A program made the position numbers and the translations under genes. Positions 24,317 through 35,992 of a stretch of 64,000 nucleotides of DNA are shown one piece after another. How positions within the stretch are numbered: the stretch's first letter is position 1; each line of letters starts with the position of its first letter. The notes beneath the pieces were generated by a model. It saw nothing but the letters and a program-made list of their open reading frames with translations, did not search any database and was not told the DNA's origin. Origin of the DNA: Gryganskiella cystojenkinii (taxonomy: Eukaryota > Mortierellomycota > Mortierellomycetes > Mortierellales > Mortierellaceae); the NCBI GenBank assembly GCA_015852425.1, contig JAAAIG010000041.1, positions 25,876 through 89,875 on the forward strand. Direction: 5' to 3'.

Positions 24317-27300
24317 TTACTTGTTGAGTTTGTTGACATAACCCAAGTATCCCTCCGATGCCTGAACAGTCTTGGTCCGGGTACTCCGACGATGGTTGTC
24401 TCTCTCAAATTGCTTGACCAGATCGTGATGGCGACGCTGCATGCCCTCCACGATCATATCGTATTGCTTTTCGAGTGCTTGGATCAAAGCATGTTCACGG
24501 ACGCCTTTGACATTCAACCACTGCATTAACTGATCCACCTATGGTTCATATTCGAAAGAATAAAAAAAAAAAAAGAGACAAATGCAAGTTAACCTCATGA
24601 AAGTAAAACACACGAGAGAGTTAATGTGTCAATAACAAGCAGAGCAGAAATCGAAATCCGTCTTACCTGTTCAGGCTCACTGTAATAACCCCAGTGAGAG
24701 GACATGTGCTCCACAGCCTTGGTCTCGTCCAAATGAGACTCCTCTGGAGATTCTGAAGGAGACTTTGACACTCCATTCGTCAGACCATGGCCAGCATGAT
24801 GAGACAACTTTTCATCTTCGTCATCCGTATCCACCTCCCGCTCCTTCTCCATCTGTAATTTTTTCTCTCGGGCGGCCTTTTCGGTAATGATGCCCTTAAT
24901 GATCTCTGTCTCTTGATGCTGTAAAAGCTCGCCCAGACGGCAGGAGGGGTCCTCAACGTTCTGGCGCTTTAAGACTTTGTCCTTATCTGAGCGGGTCCGC
25001 ATCAGCTCCAAATCCAAGAAGGAGGGTGACTGAACATAGATCCGATCCGTCCCATGGGTCATCGTGATGCTGTCGAAATACCAGTACCGGTTAAAGAAAC
25101 GATCCTTGCCCAGGGGTCTGATTCGAGCAATAGCGAACCGTTGTGTATCTCGATCGACCAGCTCTTCCTTACGAGCTAACGCGTTTTCTTGGTCAAGCAA
25201 CTTCTTGCGGGCATCGAGCTTGGTCTTAAGCTCCGCACTTTTAGCCTTTGAAAGGGCGCGTTGGCGAGCCAAATCCTGAGCACGACGGACCTCCTCTTGT
25301 TCACGTTCTTGCTGTTGACGTTTCAGCTTTTCCTGGCGAGATTCTGTACGCGTCAGAGCAGCCTCGCCGTCGCTGTCATCATTCGATCTCTCGGGTGTGG
25401 CCACGGCACTTGTTGACGGTACCTCCTCAGCAGCAGACTCTGCCGTTGTGGCTGAAGTCGCCGATGTAGCAGACTCTTGACGTTCAAACTCGGTTCTCTC
25501 CGCTTGCAAGCGGCGACGTTCCTTGTTGAGCTCAAACTTCTCCAAACGGAGCTCCTTAAGTTGCTCTCGACACTCATCCATGTAATGTCTGATAGCACTG
25601 GTACCAGACGCGGTCTCGACCAAGAACACGAGGATGTGGATCTTGTCCTCATAAGGGAGAGATGGGTAGAGGAACTCAACGTCGTCCTTGGTCGTCGTGT
25701 CGTTCGGTACAAGGTGGTTCAAAATCCGATCAACGTTGGGGATGGCCTCAAAAGAACCCATCTTATTCCAACAGAGAGAATAGCAGAAAGGATGTCAGTG
25801 ATTACATCTAACTGGACTGCTTTTGAGTCTGTCATGTTTCATCATAAAAGCATTGTTTTACCTCATTGACGAGTCCGACCAAAACAGCCTCCCATCCCTG
25901 TCTGGTAGTAGAAACCTGCTTCACATCCCAACCCTGGCCAACCACGACAACTCGTTCGTTGATAGGGCGATGAGGTTTTTGACGCTGTTGAACGTAATCG
26001 ACAGAGTCCTCGCCGTCCGTAGTATTGCCTTCATCATCCGTCATCACACTGTTCTCTCTGATGTCTTGCGTATTTACTCCTGATGTACCGTTGGCGGAAG
26101 CAGCGAAAATTGGCTTTGCGATGCCCTTGAGTCGATCCTGAATAATCACGTTCATGAGCGTGGAATGGTACTCTGAGATCATGACACTGGGGTGTTGGAC
26201 ATCCGTATGCATGAGAGAATCCTGGAAGTCCTTGAAACCAAAGGGCGTGAGTTTAAGAGGCGGGCTATCAACAAGAATAAGGAATAAGTCAGGGTTAGCA
26301 TTGAAAGAAGACAAGTGTATGATCAATTGCACCCAAGCAAAAGAAAAGAAAAGCACGTTACCTGAACGTGTTGAGGAACTGCCAGGTCATGATGACTGCC
26401 TCAAAACTATCCTGTGGGACAGCACTGTCGATTGACGCAGCAGGTCGAACAGCAACAACTCCCTCTTTTGCCACCTTATTGATATACTTCAAGCTGACAT
26501 CGAGATCCTCAATCGGGTACTTGATCATGACCCTTGGCTCTGCAACCGCTGGAGCCGCAACAGGCTCAGCGGAAGTCGACTCTTTTGCCTCCTTTGCCTT
26601 TTCGGCATCCTTCTTGGCTTTCTTTTGTGCAGAAAGTTCCGGTGCTGGATCCGCGGGGCCCTATTTTTTGAAAGTCAATAATGGTCAACTCTCCTGTCCT
26701 GAAAGGATAATCGTCGCCATAAATGTATCAAATCCTAAAAATCACCTTTCTCTTCTTGAGCTTTGAAAGTGCCTTGTCACGCGCCTCCTTAAGATCGGCG
26801 GGCCAGTTCGTGTCAACGTCGTACTTTTTGCAGAGCGAAGGCTAAAAGTGCAAGGGACAAAAATGATGATTAACACATGGATTAAGTAAAAGGGATCGCA
26901 GCTCGACTACTTGGCACTTGCGTGCAGATCAACAAACATATCGATCGGGATTTACCTTGATGAGCCACGGTGCTCCAATGTAGGCTTCCTTCGTTGCGCA
27001 CTCTCGAATGTACTTGCGAAGAATGTTCTTGTTGAATGCCAGACGATCACGACTAACAACCATAAGATTGAAAGGTCAGTGTTAGTTAGTCCGGCATCGT
27101 CGAGACTACTTAGTATTTCGGTGCTTATTACTAGTACTTTCAATCTGAGTATATTACCTCAACAGCGAGCAGTCGACAACACGCTCCATGTCTGTGATGC
27201 CTTTGCCTCTTTGATCTAGGACCTGGACGAGATATTGTCCTGGCTTCTCGGGCTTTGCTCCGCTATCCGTCACCGTCGTCCATTCGTCCTCAGGGAGCAC

Positions 27301-28133
27301 CTTGCGGATGATGGCATTATAACTAGTGTCGTCAAAGAAAGAAAGAGTCAAAAGCTATTAGTTACTTGCGAACCTAAAACATGATTGATATGCCCTGCTG
27401 ACGATCGACTTACGTTGAACCATCCCAAGAGACATTCACTGCTTCGTTACTATAGTACACATCCTTGAACTTTGCGAGCGCGTCATCGACCACTGCATCG
27501 ATTCGAGTTGTTTCTGCGCGATAGAAAAACAAGTAAAGGTAAGATAGTACCACAACGGTCAGATAGCGCTCTCCGACTATTTCGACATTGGCGATAATGT
27601 TTATCAGAGGAGAGCAAAAAAAGGGAGAACTTACGAAAGTGAACAAATTGCAACAGAGGCTTGCGAAGCTGTGGCGGGAACTTGTTGGCGACCACGTCTT
27701 TTTCTTTTTGCTCTGATTCCAGTGCTTGCTTGTAAGTCAATCCGGATTTTCCAGTGGTTTCGCATTGCCAGGACTTTTGTTGGTAGAACATGTATCGGTT
27801 GAGGTAATCCCTATCATGTCGAGTCAGTGGCAAACGTGGTTAGAGAATGAAAGGATCTGCAATAGGAAACAGAAGGCGCTTTGGAGAGGAATATGAACAG
27901 ATCCGCAAGTGAATCGGACAGAGACAGTCGCTAGCGAGTAAACAAGAGTCGATTTTCAGGATATTGGGTGGAACACCAGGTATAAACAGGCGAGGCGACC
28001 AAAAGAACACATACTCGTAGGAGGTGAAGATCTCCTTTGTGAATGGCATCATGAAGACGGGGTGATTCTTGTCAAAGTCATCGAGACTGGGTGTGGGCAC
28101 AGGCTTGATAGCCTTGCGCTTCAAGAGAGGCAT
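24317..28133 (-). CDS. ITC1: Itc1/ACF1-type ISWI chromatin-remodeller subunit
   Basis: Ten exons on the minus strand (28133-28015, 27810-27635, 27513-27414, 27322-27158, 27052-26956, 26841-26746, 26660-26362, 26264-25862, 25761-24667, 24538-24317) give about 923 residues. A WAC domain at the N-terminus (MPLLKRKAIKP, then FTKEIFTSYEDYLNRYMFY) binds DNA. A DDT domain (FLNTFSPPLKLTPFGFKDFQ) follows. Then come a WHIM1 motif (YPSLPYEDKIHILVFLVETA), a long charged coiled coil and a WHIM2 motif (RIRPLGKDRFFNRYWYFD). Known relatives (yeast Itc1, animal ACF1) partner the ISWI ATPase and set nucleosome spacing. No PHD or bromodomain is visible, as in fungal Itc1. The gene is divergent from histone H1. 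Confidence 0.93.
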
Positions 28134-28358
28134 CGTAGTGGTGTAGACTGAATGTAAATGTGCTGTGGTGTCGGTGTCAAAATGGGATGACAACAACAAC
28201 AATGAACAAGGTGATCAGGGATGTCCGGGGTCGGCTGATTCCCTTTTTGTTTTTTGGTGGCAAAAAGAGTGAAAAGGTGTAGGTAGAAGGAAGAAGAAAG
28301 ACAGAGGTTGGATGGTGATGAGGGTGTGGTTTGGACAAAGGAGAGAGAGAGAAGGAAA

Positions 28359-28378
28359 GGGATGGGATGGGATGGGAT
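28359..28378 (+). repeat. (GGGAT)4 minisatellite-like repeat
   Basis: Four perfect GGGAT units plus a partial fifth lie upstream of the Itc1-like gene. Confidence 0.85.
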
Positions 28379-28876
28379 GGATGACGGGGAAAAGGAATGA
28401 AATGGAAATTGAGCAGAGGAAGCGAAAAACACACAAAAACACAGTCCACACCTCTCTCTCTGACGACCGCAGATATCGGACCACAACCTTGTCTTGTTCT
28501 CTCTTTGCTCGCTGATCAGCTCCAGTTCCTGGCCCAGGATCGCAGCTCGTCTCTTTTTTTATACACTTGATCCACTCTCGACATGTCAAGGGACATGACA
28601 ATCCCGATGGGTTGCATGTGGTTTATTCTTTGCATCATGACAAAAGGACCATCGCATTCCCTGTTTCGAGCAAGAGAAAGGTGAGAGGAGAACAACTGGG
28701 AGGACACAAAGACAGAGAGAGAGCAATAAGGAAACGCGCCTCGAAATCCGGACTGCTCTTTTTCATAGTCGCAGCGCATGCGATCTTTCACAGTTCCTTC
28801 GGCTTGTGTTCAAAATTGAGGGACGAGAAACGCGCGCGACGGACCCAAAAAAAAAATTTAAAAACTTTTTAGCGAG

Positions 28877-28882
28877 ACGCGT
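28877..28882. promoter_or_regulatory. ACGCGT MCB-like element upstream of histone H1
   Basis: This is the MluI cell-cycle box core, 288-293 bp upstream of the H1 start. Two GAAACGCGC copies lie further out at 28731 and 28827. MBF-type factors use ACGCGT for G1/S transcription in yeasts, which would suit a histone gene. Function here is inferred. Confidence 0.4.
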
Positions 28883-29169
28883 GCGGTGGAGACTGAGAGA
28901 GCGAAAAAAACGAAAAAAGTCTCCTTTCTTCAAAATTTCTTTTTTTTTTTTAAATTTTTTGCGGTCTGGCCCCGTGTATTTTGTATGTTTTTGTTTTCTC
29001 GTCTTTTGTTTTCACTTTTCTCTCTTTACTCACCCTCTCCTCTTTCATCCCGAAGACTCAACACCGCAAGGACCATAGCCTCGCTCGCGTTTTACTCTAT
29101 CGATACCGAAGCAAGCAAGACACCCTCTTCAGCAACCGCCAAACAAAAAAAACCCTCTCTCCGTTCAAA

Positions 29170-30473
29170 ATGACCGCTCGTTCCAAGACTCTCGCTGCTG
29201 CCGCCTCTGCCGCCCCTGCCAAGGCACCCGTTGTCAAGAAGGCCAAGCCCACTGCCGCTGCCACTGGCCCCTTGAAGGAGGCCCCCACCTACAAGGTATG
29301 TACTTCCTGTCTTCGAAACAGATCCACAAGTTGCCATTCTCCTTGATGGCTCATCCGAAATCAACAAAGACCGATTTGGATTGCGCACACCACCTCAGAT
29401 GACCTCAACACCATCAGGTGACATCAAGTGTCGTGAGGTATTAGAGCGCGAATAATCATCTGATTCTTCTGGAGGACCCTCCAGGGATGAAAGTTGACTT
29501 GATTACCCTCTTCTCCCTCGACAAATGACAAGCATCTCATCACTCGCGACGATCTGAGCTACTGGTGTTGCCCTCGCCCCCTTGGAAGACTGAAAAAAAA
29601 TCCGAAAAAAAAAAATCCTGACCTGGGACCACCATTTGGAGAGAGAAACAAAACAAGAAAAAAAAAAAAAAAAGACAACGAAAAAAAAATGAGAAGCTGG
29701 GAAGTCGGTACCTGGTACTACCTTTGGAATCCTGTCTACCGAACGCCATGTCACCGATCGACATCCTCTCGCGCTATCCTGCTCAAAATCACGTATTGAA
29801 GTACTGTTGTACTCATCATCGCCTCTTTTGTCATCTTTCTCAATTTTTTGTGTTCTCACGTCATAGGAAATGATCATTGCTGCTCTTCTCCACCTCAAGG
29901 ACCGCAACGGTTCATCTCGCCAGGCCTTGAAGAAGTACATTGCTGGCAACTACAAGGTCGGCGAGCAATCTGATTTGCACGTCAATGTCGCCATCAAGCG
30001 TGGCGTCGAGACTGGTGATTTCCTTCAGCCCAAGGGACAGTCTGGTCCCATCAAGTTGGCCAAGAAGGAGCCCAAGAAGAAGGTTGTCAAGGAGAAGAAG
30101 GCCAAGAAGCCCGCGACCAAGAAGGCCGCCCCCAAGAAGGCCGCTGTCAAGAAGGACGGAACCAAGGTATGATTAGACTGACATTTTTGAACAGACGCAA
30201 CAGGACATCCGTCATCCTGGCACCAAAGCGACTCACTACATCCCTCTCTACTCTTATGCGGAATATTAGGCTGCCCCTAAGAAGGCTACTGCTGTCAAGA
30301 AGGCCACGAAGAAGGCCTCGGAAAAGAAGTCCACTGGTGAGAAGGCCAAGGCTCCCAAGAAGGCTGCTGCTCCCAAGGAGAAGAAGGCCAAGTCTGCTGC
30401 TCCCAAGAAGGCCGCTGCCTCCAAGGAGAAGAAGCCCAAGGCTGCTGCCAAGCCCAAGGCTGTCAAGGCCTAA
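29170..30473 (+). CDS. Linker histone H1
   Basis: Three exons (29170-29295, 29867-30166, 30270-30473) give about 209 residues. A short Ala/Pro/Lys N-tail leads to one H15 winged-helix globular domain ([21 protein letters not shown], then [12 protein letters not shown] and [23 protein letters not shown]). The long Lys/Ala/Pro tail carries repeated KKA, APKK and AAPKE motifs typical of H1. H1 binds linker DNA and compacts chromatin. Intron 1 is long (571 bp) and sits at the start of the globular domain. The body of the gene uses strongly biased codons (AAG for Lys, GCC/GCT for Ala), as expected for high expression. Confidence 0.96.
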
Positions 30474-30988
30474 GCGAAGAGCGTCTTTTTTCGCGTTCGC
30501 TTTCTCTCCCTGTCCCTCTGTTCCATTTGCTTTTCAATGACTGACATAGTCCTTTGCTGTTTACTGTTGCTTGATTTCGGAAAACTCGCATGTTGCTGGT
30601 GAAACTATGGCCACTTTTATCTTTTCTTTTTCAGTGAAGTTGGTAAAGTGAAGAAATGAGGATCATGTTCTCTTATTCATTTTAACACTTCAAACCTGCT
30701 CGTATCAGTAGTGTGCCCATACCCTTGTTCTCTCCCTCTCAATCCAAATCCTTTGTAATTTTATCCTTGCTCGAATAAATTCTTTTTCAATCTATTAATT
30801 TCGTTAATTTATTGTCTACGTCACCGTATTGTGTTTACTAATGTCTTACACTCGAGCGTTGCCTTTTTATTTTTTTGGCTGCAAAGCGCATTTGAGTGGA
30901 ACAAGCACAAAAGTGGGCTCCCTCGTTTTTTAGCCATCTTCTGACATCCATCAACCACAACAATCAACATCACAAAAAATCAACCATC
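30474..30988. other. Intergenic region between histone H1 and EB1
   Basis: This 515 bp holds the H1 3' UTR, AT-rich with TTTTAT and AATAAATT-like polyadenylation signals near 30760-30800, and the short leader of EB1. I see no gene. Confidence 0.5.
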
Positions 30989-32586
30989 ATGTCTGAAAGC
31001 AGAGGAGAGCTCATTGCGTGGGTCAACGACCTCTTGCGCCTCAACTATACCAAGGTCGAGCAGCTCGGCACAGGTAACAACTCTTCTCGACATCGTCTTT
31101 TTCAAAAGACTCGCGAAACCGTCACGTACCCGACTTTTTATCGCCAAAAAGAACCTGGGACCTGAACTTTCCACGAGAAAAAGGAACCTCGTCAGAAGCT
31201 CCATGGATGAAGAATGACAGCAATGAAAGCACCCAAGGACAGAGGGAACACATTTACTCGAATCCACGCTCGAGAACAGGATGCCAGTCTCGGTCATCTT
31301 GCATTTCAAAAACCAAAAGCTCTAAGCCGTCTTCTGATAAACCACCTTTATTCTCTTCCCTTTCCGCTTGGGTATGTTCGACTCTCCTCTGACTAGGCGC
31401 TGCCTATGCTCAAATCATGGACTCCATCTATGGTAGGTTGGGCTGAAAATACCCGTGGTTGTCTTTATGTTCGTCAAGCTCTGTTAAAACTGCAACATTA
31501 CACGTCTTTACTCCGTTTTGCTTCTTTCACGTGTAGGTGACCTCCCCATGGCGCGCGTGAAGTTTGCGACCAAGCACGAATATGAATACCTCGGAAACTA
31601 CAAGGTCTTGCAGACATGCTTTACCCGTAACAAGATCGACAAGGTACACACGCCTTCCTGTCTTCTTTTTCTTTTTAATTGCACCAGCAACCACATCCCT
31701 TTTTTGTCAATATTCTCTTAACATATCATGTGGGCGACTCGTATTAACCCTTTTTCTCGGGTACTTTTTTATTCTATTACTTTTTTTATCTGCGTTTCTT
31801 GTGATAGGCTGTCCCTACTGAGCGTCTTATGAAGTGCAAGATGCAGGATAACCTCGAGTTTCTTCAGTGGATCAAGAAGTTTTGGGATCAAAACTTCTCA
31901 CAGGACGGCTATGATGCTGTCGCCCGTCGTGGATCCGGTAACGAGCCCAATGCGGCCGCGAACCGTTCTGCCAGTACCCCTGTTAGAAGAGCCATGAACA
32001 ATGGAGGTCAGTATCCGCGTTCACCGCAAAAGTATTTAATCCCGGACCGCAATATGACTGAAGCAGGGTGTGGTTCTTAACTCGTAACCTTGTCTTTTTC
32101 TATGACCTTCGCCTACCTGTAGGCAACAGCTCGATGTCTGGACGTGGCTCCGGCGGTCGCTTGTCCGCTGCCAACACTTCATTGCGTGGTGCAAGCCCCG
32201 ATCACTCTGTGGTCTTGAACTTGCAGAAGGAGCTTCAGGAGGAACGTACCACGGTGGCTGCCTTGGAAAAGGAACGTGATTTCTATTTTGGAAAGTTGAG
32301 AGATATCGAGGTCATGTTGCAACAGGAACTTGAGGCCCGTCCCGACGCCGATACTCAATTCTTGAAGGACATTCAGGCTATCCTTTACAGCACAGAGGTA
32401 ATACCTTTTTTTATTTTCTTCTTCTTCCCTTGTGCACATTTTTTTTGTCCATCTCCTAACATGATCGCCGCCTCTCTCTCTTTCTTTTCTGTTTTCTTTT
32501 TTCTTGACCGTTTATAGGAGGGATTCGAACCCCCACAGGAGGATGCACCCGCAGAACCCGAAGAATACCCCGATGAGACGTTCTAA
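30989..32586 (+). CDS. EB1/Mal3/Bim1 microtubule plus-end tracking protein
   Basis: Six exons (30989-31073, 31397-31432, 31537-31643, 31808-32006, 32123-32397, 32518-32586) give about 256 residues, the usual EB1 size. The N-terminal calponin-homology domain (MSESRGELIAWVNDLLRLNY, AAYAQIMDSIYGDLPMARVKF, then DNLEFLQWIKKFWDQNF) binds growing microtubule ends. A Ser/Arg-rich linker follows. The C-terminal coiled coil and EB-homology motif (LEKERDFYFGKLRDIEVMLQ) dimerise and recruit SxIP partners. The acidic tail ends EEYPDETF, the family EEY-F type C-terminus recognised by CAP-Gly domains. Exon 2 is only 36 bp. The joined frame matches EB1 throughout, so I am confident in the exons. Confidence 0.96.
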
Positions 32587-32881
32587 ATAAGTGAAAAAAA
32601 GAGGGTTACTCTCGCACTCTCTCTCTGTTTTTCTCTTCCTCCTTCCCCCTCCCTCTATAATTTCTCTTATGATATCTTGGCCGCAACAAAAAAAGATTCT
32701 ACTGCACATTTTATGATAAAAGTCCTTCCATTGGCTTTGTAAACCTTTGTGTTGTGCGTGTGTTGAAACAAGAAATTGTAGTCCACGGCCCTTAAGAAAA
32801 TCAGAAAAATGTCTAAAAACACACAAAAAGTCCAATGGAATCAATCGTTTCTCACCACACACCAACCTCGAAGCTTACATC

Positions 32882-35168
32882 ATGGTACGGACATCAGCAC
32901 CAAAAGCAAACAACGGGAAACGCCAACTTCCAGGCGGACAGGAATAATGCAAATGTGACAACCCGATGAACTATCCTCTAATGCGTAGACATGTCCTGTT
33001 TCTGTTTGGTTTCCATAGGGTATTCTGGAGAAGATTGCCGACATCGAGAGGGAGATCTCGAAGACTCAGAAGAACAAGGGTAAGGTTCATCTCGGCCATT
33101 ATAAAGCCCTACTGTTTGAAGGACCTTTTTTTGTGGCCTCGCCGGAAAGAACTAATGCGTCGACAAGAGCAAGTAAGCAATGGGCACTACCTAACAAACG
33201 CTTTTTCTCCTCGCTGTTCTTGAATGATAGCTACGGAGTACCATTTGGGTCTGTTGAAGGCCAAGTTGGCCAAGTACCGTGTCCAGCTCTTGGATCCCGG
33301 CAAGACTGCCGCAAAGGTACAGGGCGAGGACTTGATTATTAAATGGTTTCCGTTTCCTGTATCGAACACGGTCCTCGTTATTACCATGTACTAATACGGC
33401 GCTTGATGTTTGTCTGTCGATCTATCAACAACAATAGGGAGAGGGATTCGATGTCATGAAATCAGGAGACGCCCGTGTCGCTCTCATCGGTTTTCCCTCG
33501 GTCGGAAAATCAACGCTGTTGAATAAGTTGACCAACACTCACTCGGAGGCCTGTGCATATGAGTTCACGACCTTGACGTGTATTCCTGGAAAGATTGAGT
33601 ACAACGGAGCCAATATTCAGCTTTTGGATTTGCCCGGTATTATCGAGGGAGCCTCGCAAGGAAAGGGTCGTGGTCGCCAGGTAAACAAAGGAATTGCATG
33701 ATCTGGATTACGAAGCCTCTTGCGGATAGGTACGATGGTTCGTTCACGGCAGAAAGACTTTTATGAGGGATTGACGCTTTCTGGTATTGTTCTGGACCCT
33801 TCCTGTTATAGGTCATTGCTGTCGCCAGAACCGCAGATTTGATCATGATCATGTTGGACGCCACGAAATCGGCTCATCAGAAGGAACTCTTGGAGGCTGA
33901 ATTGGAGGCTGTCGGTATCCGTTTGAATACGCAGAGGCCGAACGTCTACTTTAAGATCAAGACTGGAGGCGGAATTAGTTTCAACGCGACCTGCAAACTG
34001 ACCACTTTATCGGAAAAGACTGTTAACCTCATTCTTCACGATTACAGTAAGTCGAGTGGTGTGTCTGTCTCCATGCTGGTTCCACACTTTGGGATTGCGA
34101 TGACAATTCAGGCGGGAGCTCCTCTATGGTTGCGCGGACTAATACGGTTTTTGTATTTCCAAAAACTTTCTTAGGAATTTTCAATGCCGAGGTCTTGATT
34201 CGCGAGGATATCACTGTCGACGAGTTCATTGACATCGTGCTCGGAAACCGCAAATACATCAACGCTATCTACGTAAGTCTTGCTGGTTTTCTTTTAATAT
34301 TATTTGTATCTTGAGGAGGGAAGAAACGGACAGGGTGCAAAGGCTTAAATGCCAAAAATACTCATCTTACTAAGATACTCTTCCTACATGTGTATACTCT
34401 TTCAGTGTTACAACAAGATCGATTCGGTCACGATCGAACAAGTCGACGAATTAGCACGTACGCCCAAGACGGTCGTGTTCTCGTGTGAGATGGACCTTAA
34501 TCTGGAATTCTTGGTCGAGACGATCTGGAAGAACCTGAACTTGCTCCGTGTATATACCAAGAAGAGAGGCGAATACCCTGATTTCGAGGGAGGGTTGATC
34601 ATCCGTGCTGGCTCGACCATTGAGCACGTCGTAAGTTTGTGTTTTTTTTTTGGTTGCTCTCTTTGTTTATGGTTTCATGTCAGAAAGTCCAAGTTGAATA
34701 GGTCTAACCTTTTTCGCGAGAGAGGAAAACGATTGACCCGCAGAGATGAATCTTTTACTCGGCGCTGCTTTTACTGAATCATTTATTATTTTTTTGACTT
34801 CGTCGTCTTTTTTTCTTCTTTTTATGCTCTGGCTCTTGGATTAGTGTCACGCTATCCATCGGTCTTTAGTAGCAGAGTTCAAGTATGCTCTGGTCTGGGG
34901 TCGATCTGCAAAGCATAACCCTCAACGTGTGGGACTTTCCCATCTGGTTGACAATGAGGATGTGGTGAGTTTATGCACAGTGATTATTTTTTTCACTTTT
35001 TGCCATTGTTGTTTTTGGGAGAGTGTATTAAAAAAAAGAAAAAGAAGAAATATTGGGATCAGAGAAGAAACCTGATTCCTGTTCAATTGACAATTTCAAA
35101 ACATCTAACTCTGAGGATCCCTTTGTCTAATCTGGTTCATATAGATCCAAGTCGTCAAGAGACGTTAA
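32882..35168 (+). CDS. RBG1: Developmentally regulated GTP-binding protein (DRG1/Rbg1)
   Basis: Nine coding exons give about 364 residues, matching DRG1. The first coding exon is just the ATG (32882-32884) followed directly by a GT donor. The others are 33019-33079, 33231-33316, 33438-33680, 33812-34046, 34175-34272, 34406-34630, 34845-34964 and 35145-35168. The protein shows the [22 protein letters not shown] helical start. Its OBG-type GTPase core has G1 GFPSVGKS, G2 at TTLTCIPG, G3 DLPGIIEGA and G4 YNKID, with the S5D2L-like insert. A C-terminal TGS domain includes the [17 protein letters not shown] signature. DRG1 works with a DFRP partner on ribosomes. The short last exon encodes IQVVKR. 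Confidence 0.95.
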
Positions 35169-35992
35169 AAGAGAATGTTGTCCAAGAAGCGATTTTTGTC
35201 AAATAAATAAAATGTATATCTTGCAATCCGACAAAGATTAAGAGTATCTGGGCGAAGTTAAAGTCAAGCCAGAAAAAAGCCCAAGGAATGCTTGTGTCCA
35301 TTGGATAGAGTCGAATGCAGGTCTTGTGGGACCGTCCTGTGAGCGAACAAGGTGGCTGAAAGAACAATTAGAAAACGTCCAGTTTGGGGGTGCCTTCTTT
35401 GGTCAATTGATACAGAAAAGGCCGGGTTCATTTCCGGGGAATGAATGGGGAGAAAAAAAGGTGGACAGACCGCACAAGGCTCTGCTCCGATGGTTCACAC
35501 AAAAATAAAGAGACTTTTTTTACAATTTGGCGGAGTGTTTTGAGTTTTGAAAGTGTGTTTTTGAGCAATAAAAAGTGGTTTTGCCTACGCCGATTTGTTT
35601 TGTCGGTGGCATGAAAGGAGGAGATATACAAAGGATGGAAGGTTTGGACGTTTTCCATTCTAAATTTGAGCCACCCAGGCTCAGGTATTTCCATGTGTAT
35701 TGAAGGGGGGACCGAGAATTCGATATTTCAGGCACAAAGAACGGCGCGCCCATTACCAAGGGAAGAGACTATTTTTTGACAAACTGGGCGTTGACAAACT
35801 TCGTGCTCTTTAACCGCTCTTCTCTCTCTCTTTACCCTGCCCTCCCTCCTCCTTCAACCTCTCTCTTCTCTTCCTCTTTTCTTGGCTCCATTTCCCCCCA
35901 CATTTCCCTCATCCGTCTGGGGTCGAACTCTGAACTCTTGTCATCTTTCCCATCAGACTCATTTCATCGTCGAGAAAAGTAATAAAAGCAGG
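35169..35992. other. Intergenic region and pyrimidine-rich leader
   Basis: This 824 bp lies between DRG1 and the Kelch gene. The last 180 bp are CT-rich and probably form the core promoter and 5' leader of the Kelch gene. I see no supportable gene in either strand. Confidence 0.5.

Larger units (their letters stand above)
28134..29169. other. Divergent intergenic region between the Itc1-like and histone H1 genes
   Basis: About 1.04 kb is shared by two chromatin genes. It contains a short GGGAT repeat at 28359-28378, two copies of GAAACGCGC (28731-28739 and 28827-28835) and one ACGCGT (28877-28882), all nearer to H1. Long T-runs and a CT-rich leader precede the H1 start. I see no additional gene. 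Confidence 0.55.

Noticed and set aside
29296..29866. A possible box C/D snoRNA in the H1 intron, from scattered TGATG-like and CTGA sequences.
   Set aside because: No properly spaced C and D boxes with a terminal stem were found.
32516..32545. On the minus strand the start of EB1 exon 6 reads like a tRNA T-arm (GGGGGTTCGAATCCC).
   Set aside because: No acceptor stem, D-arm or anticodon arm can be assembled around it. The same bases encode EGFEPP, the expected acidic tail of EB1, so the match is chance.
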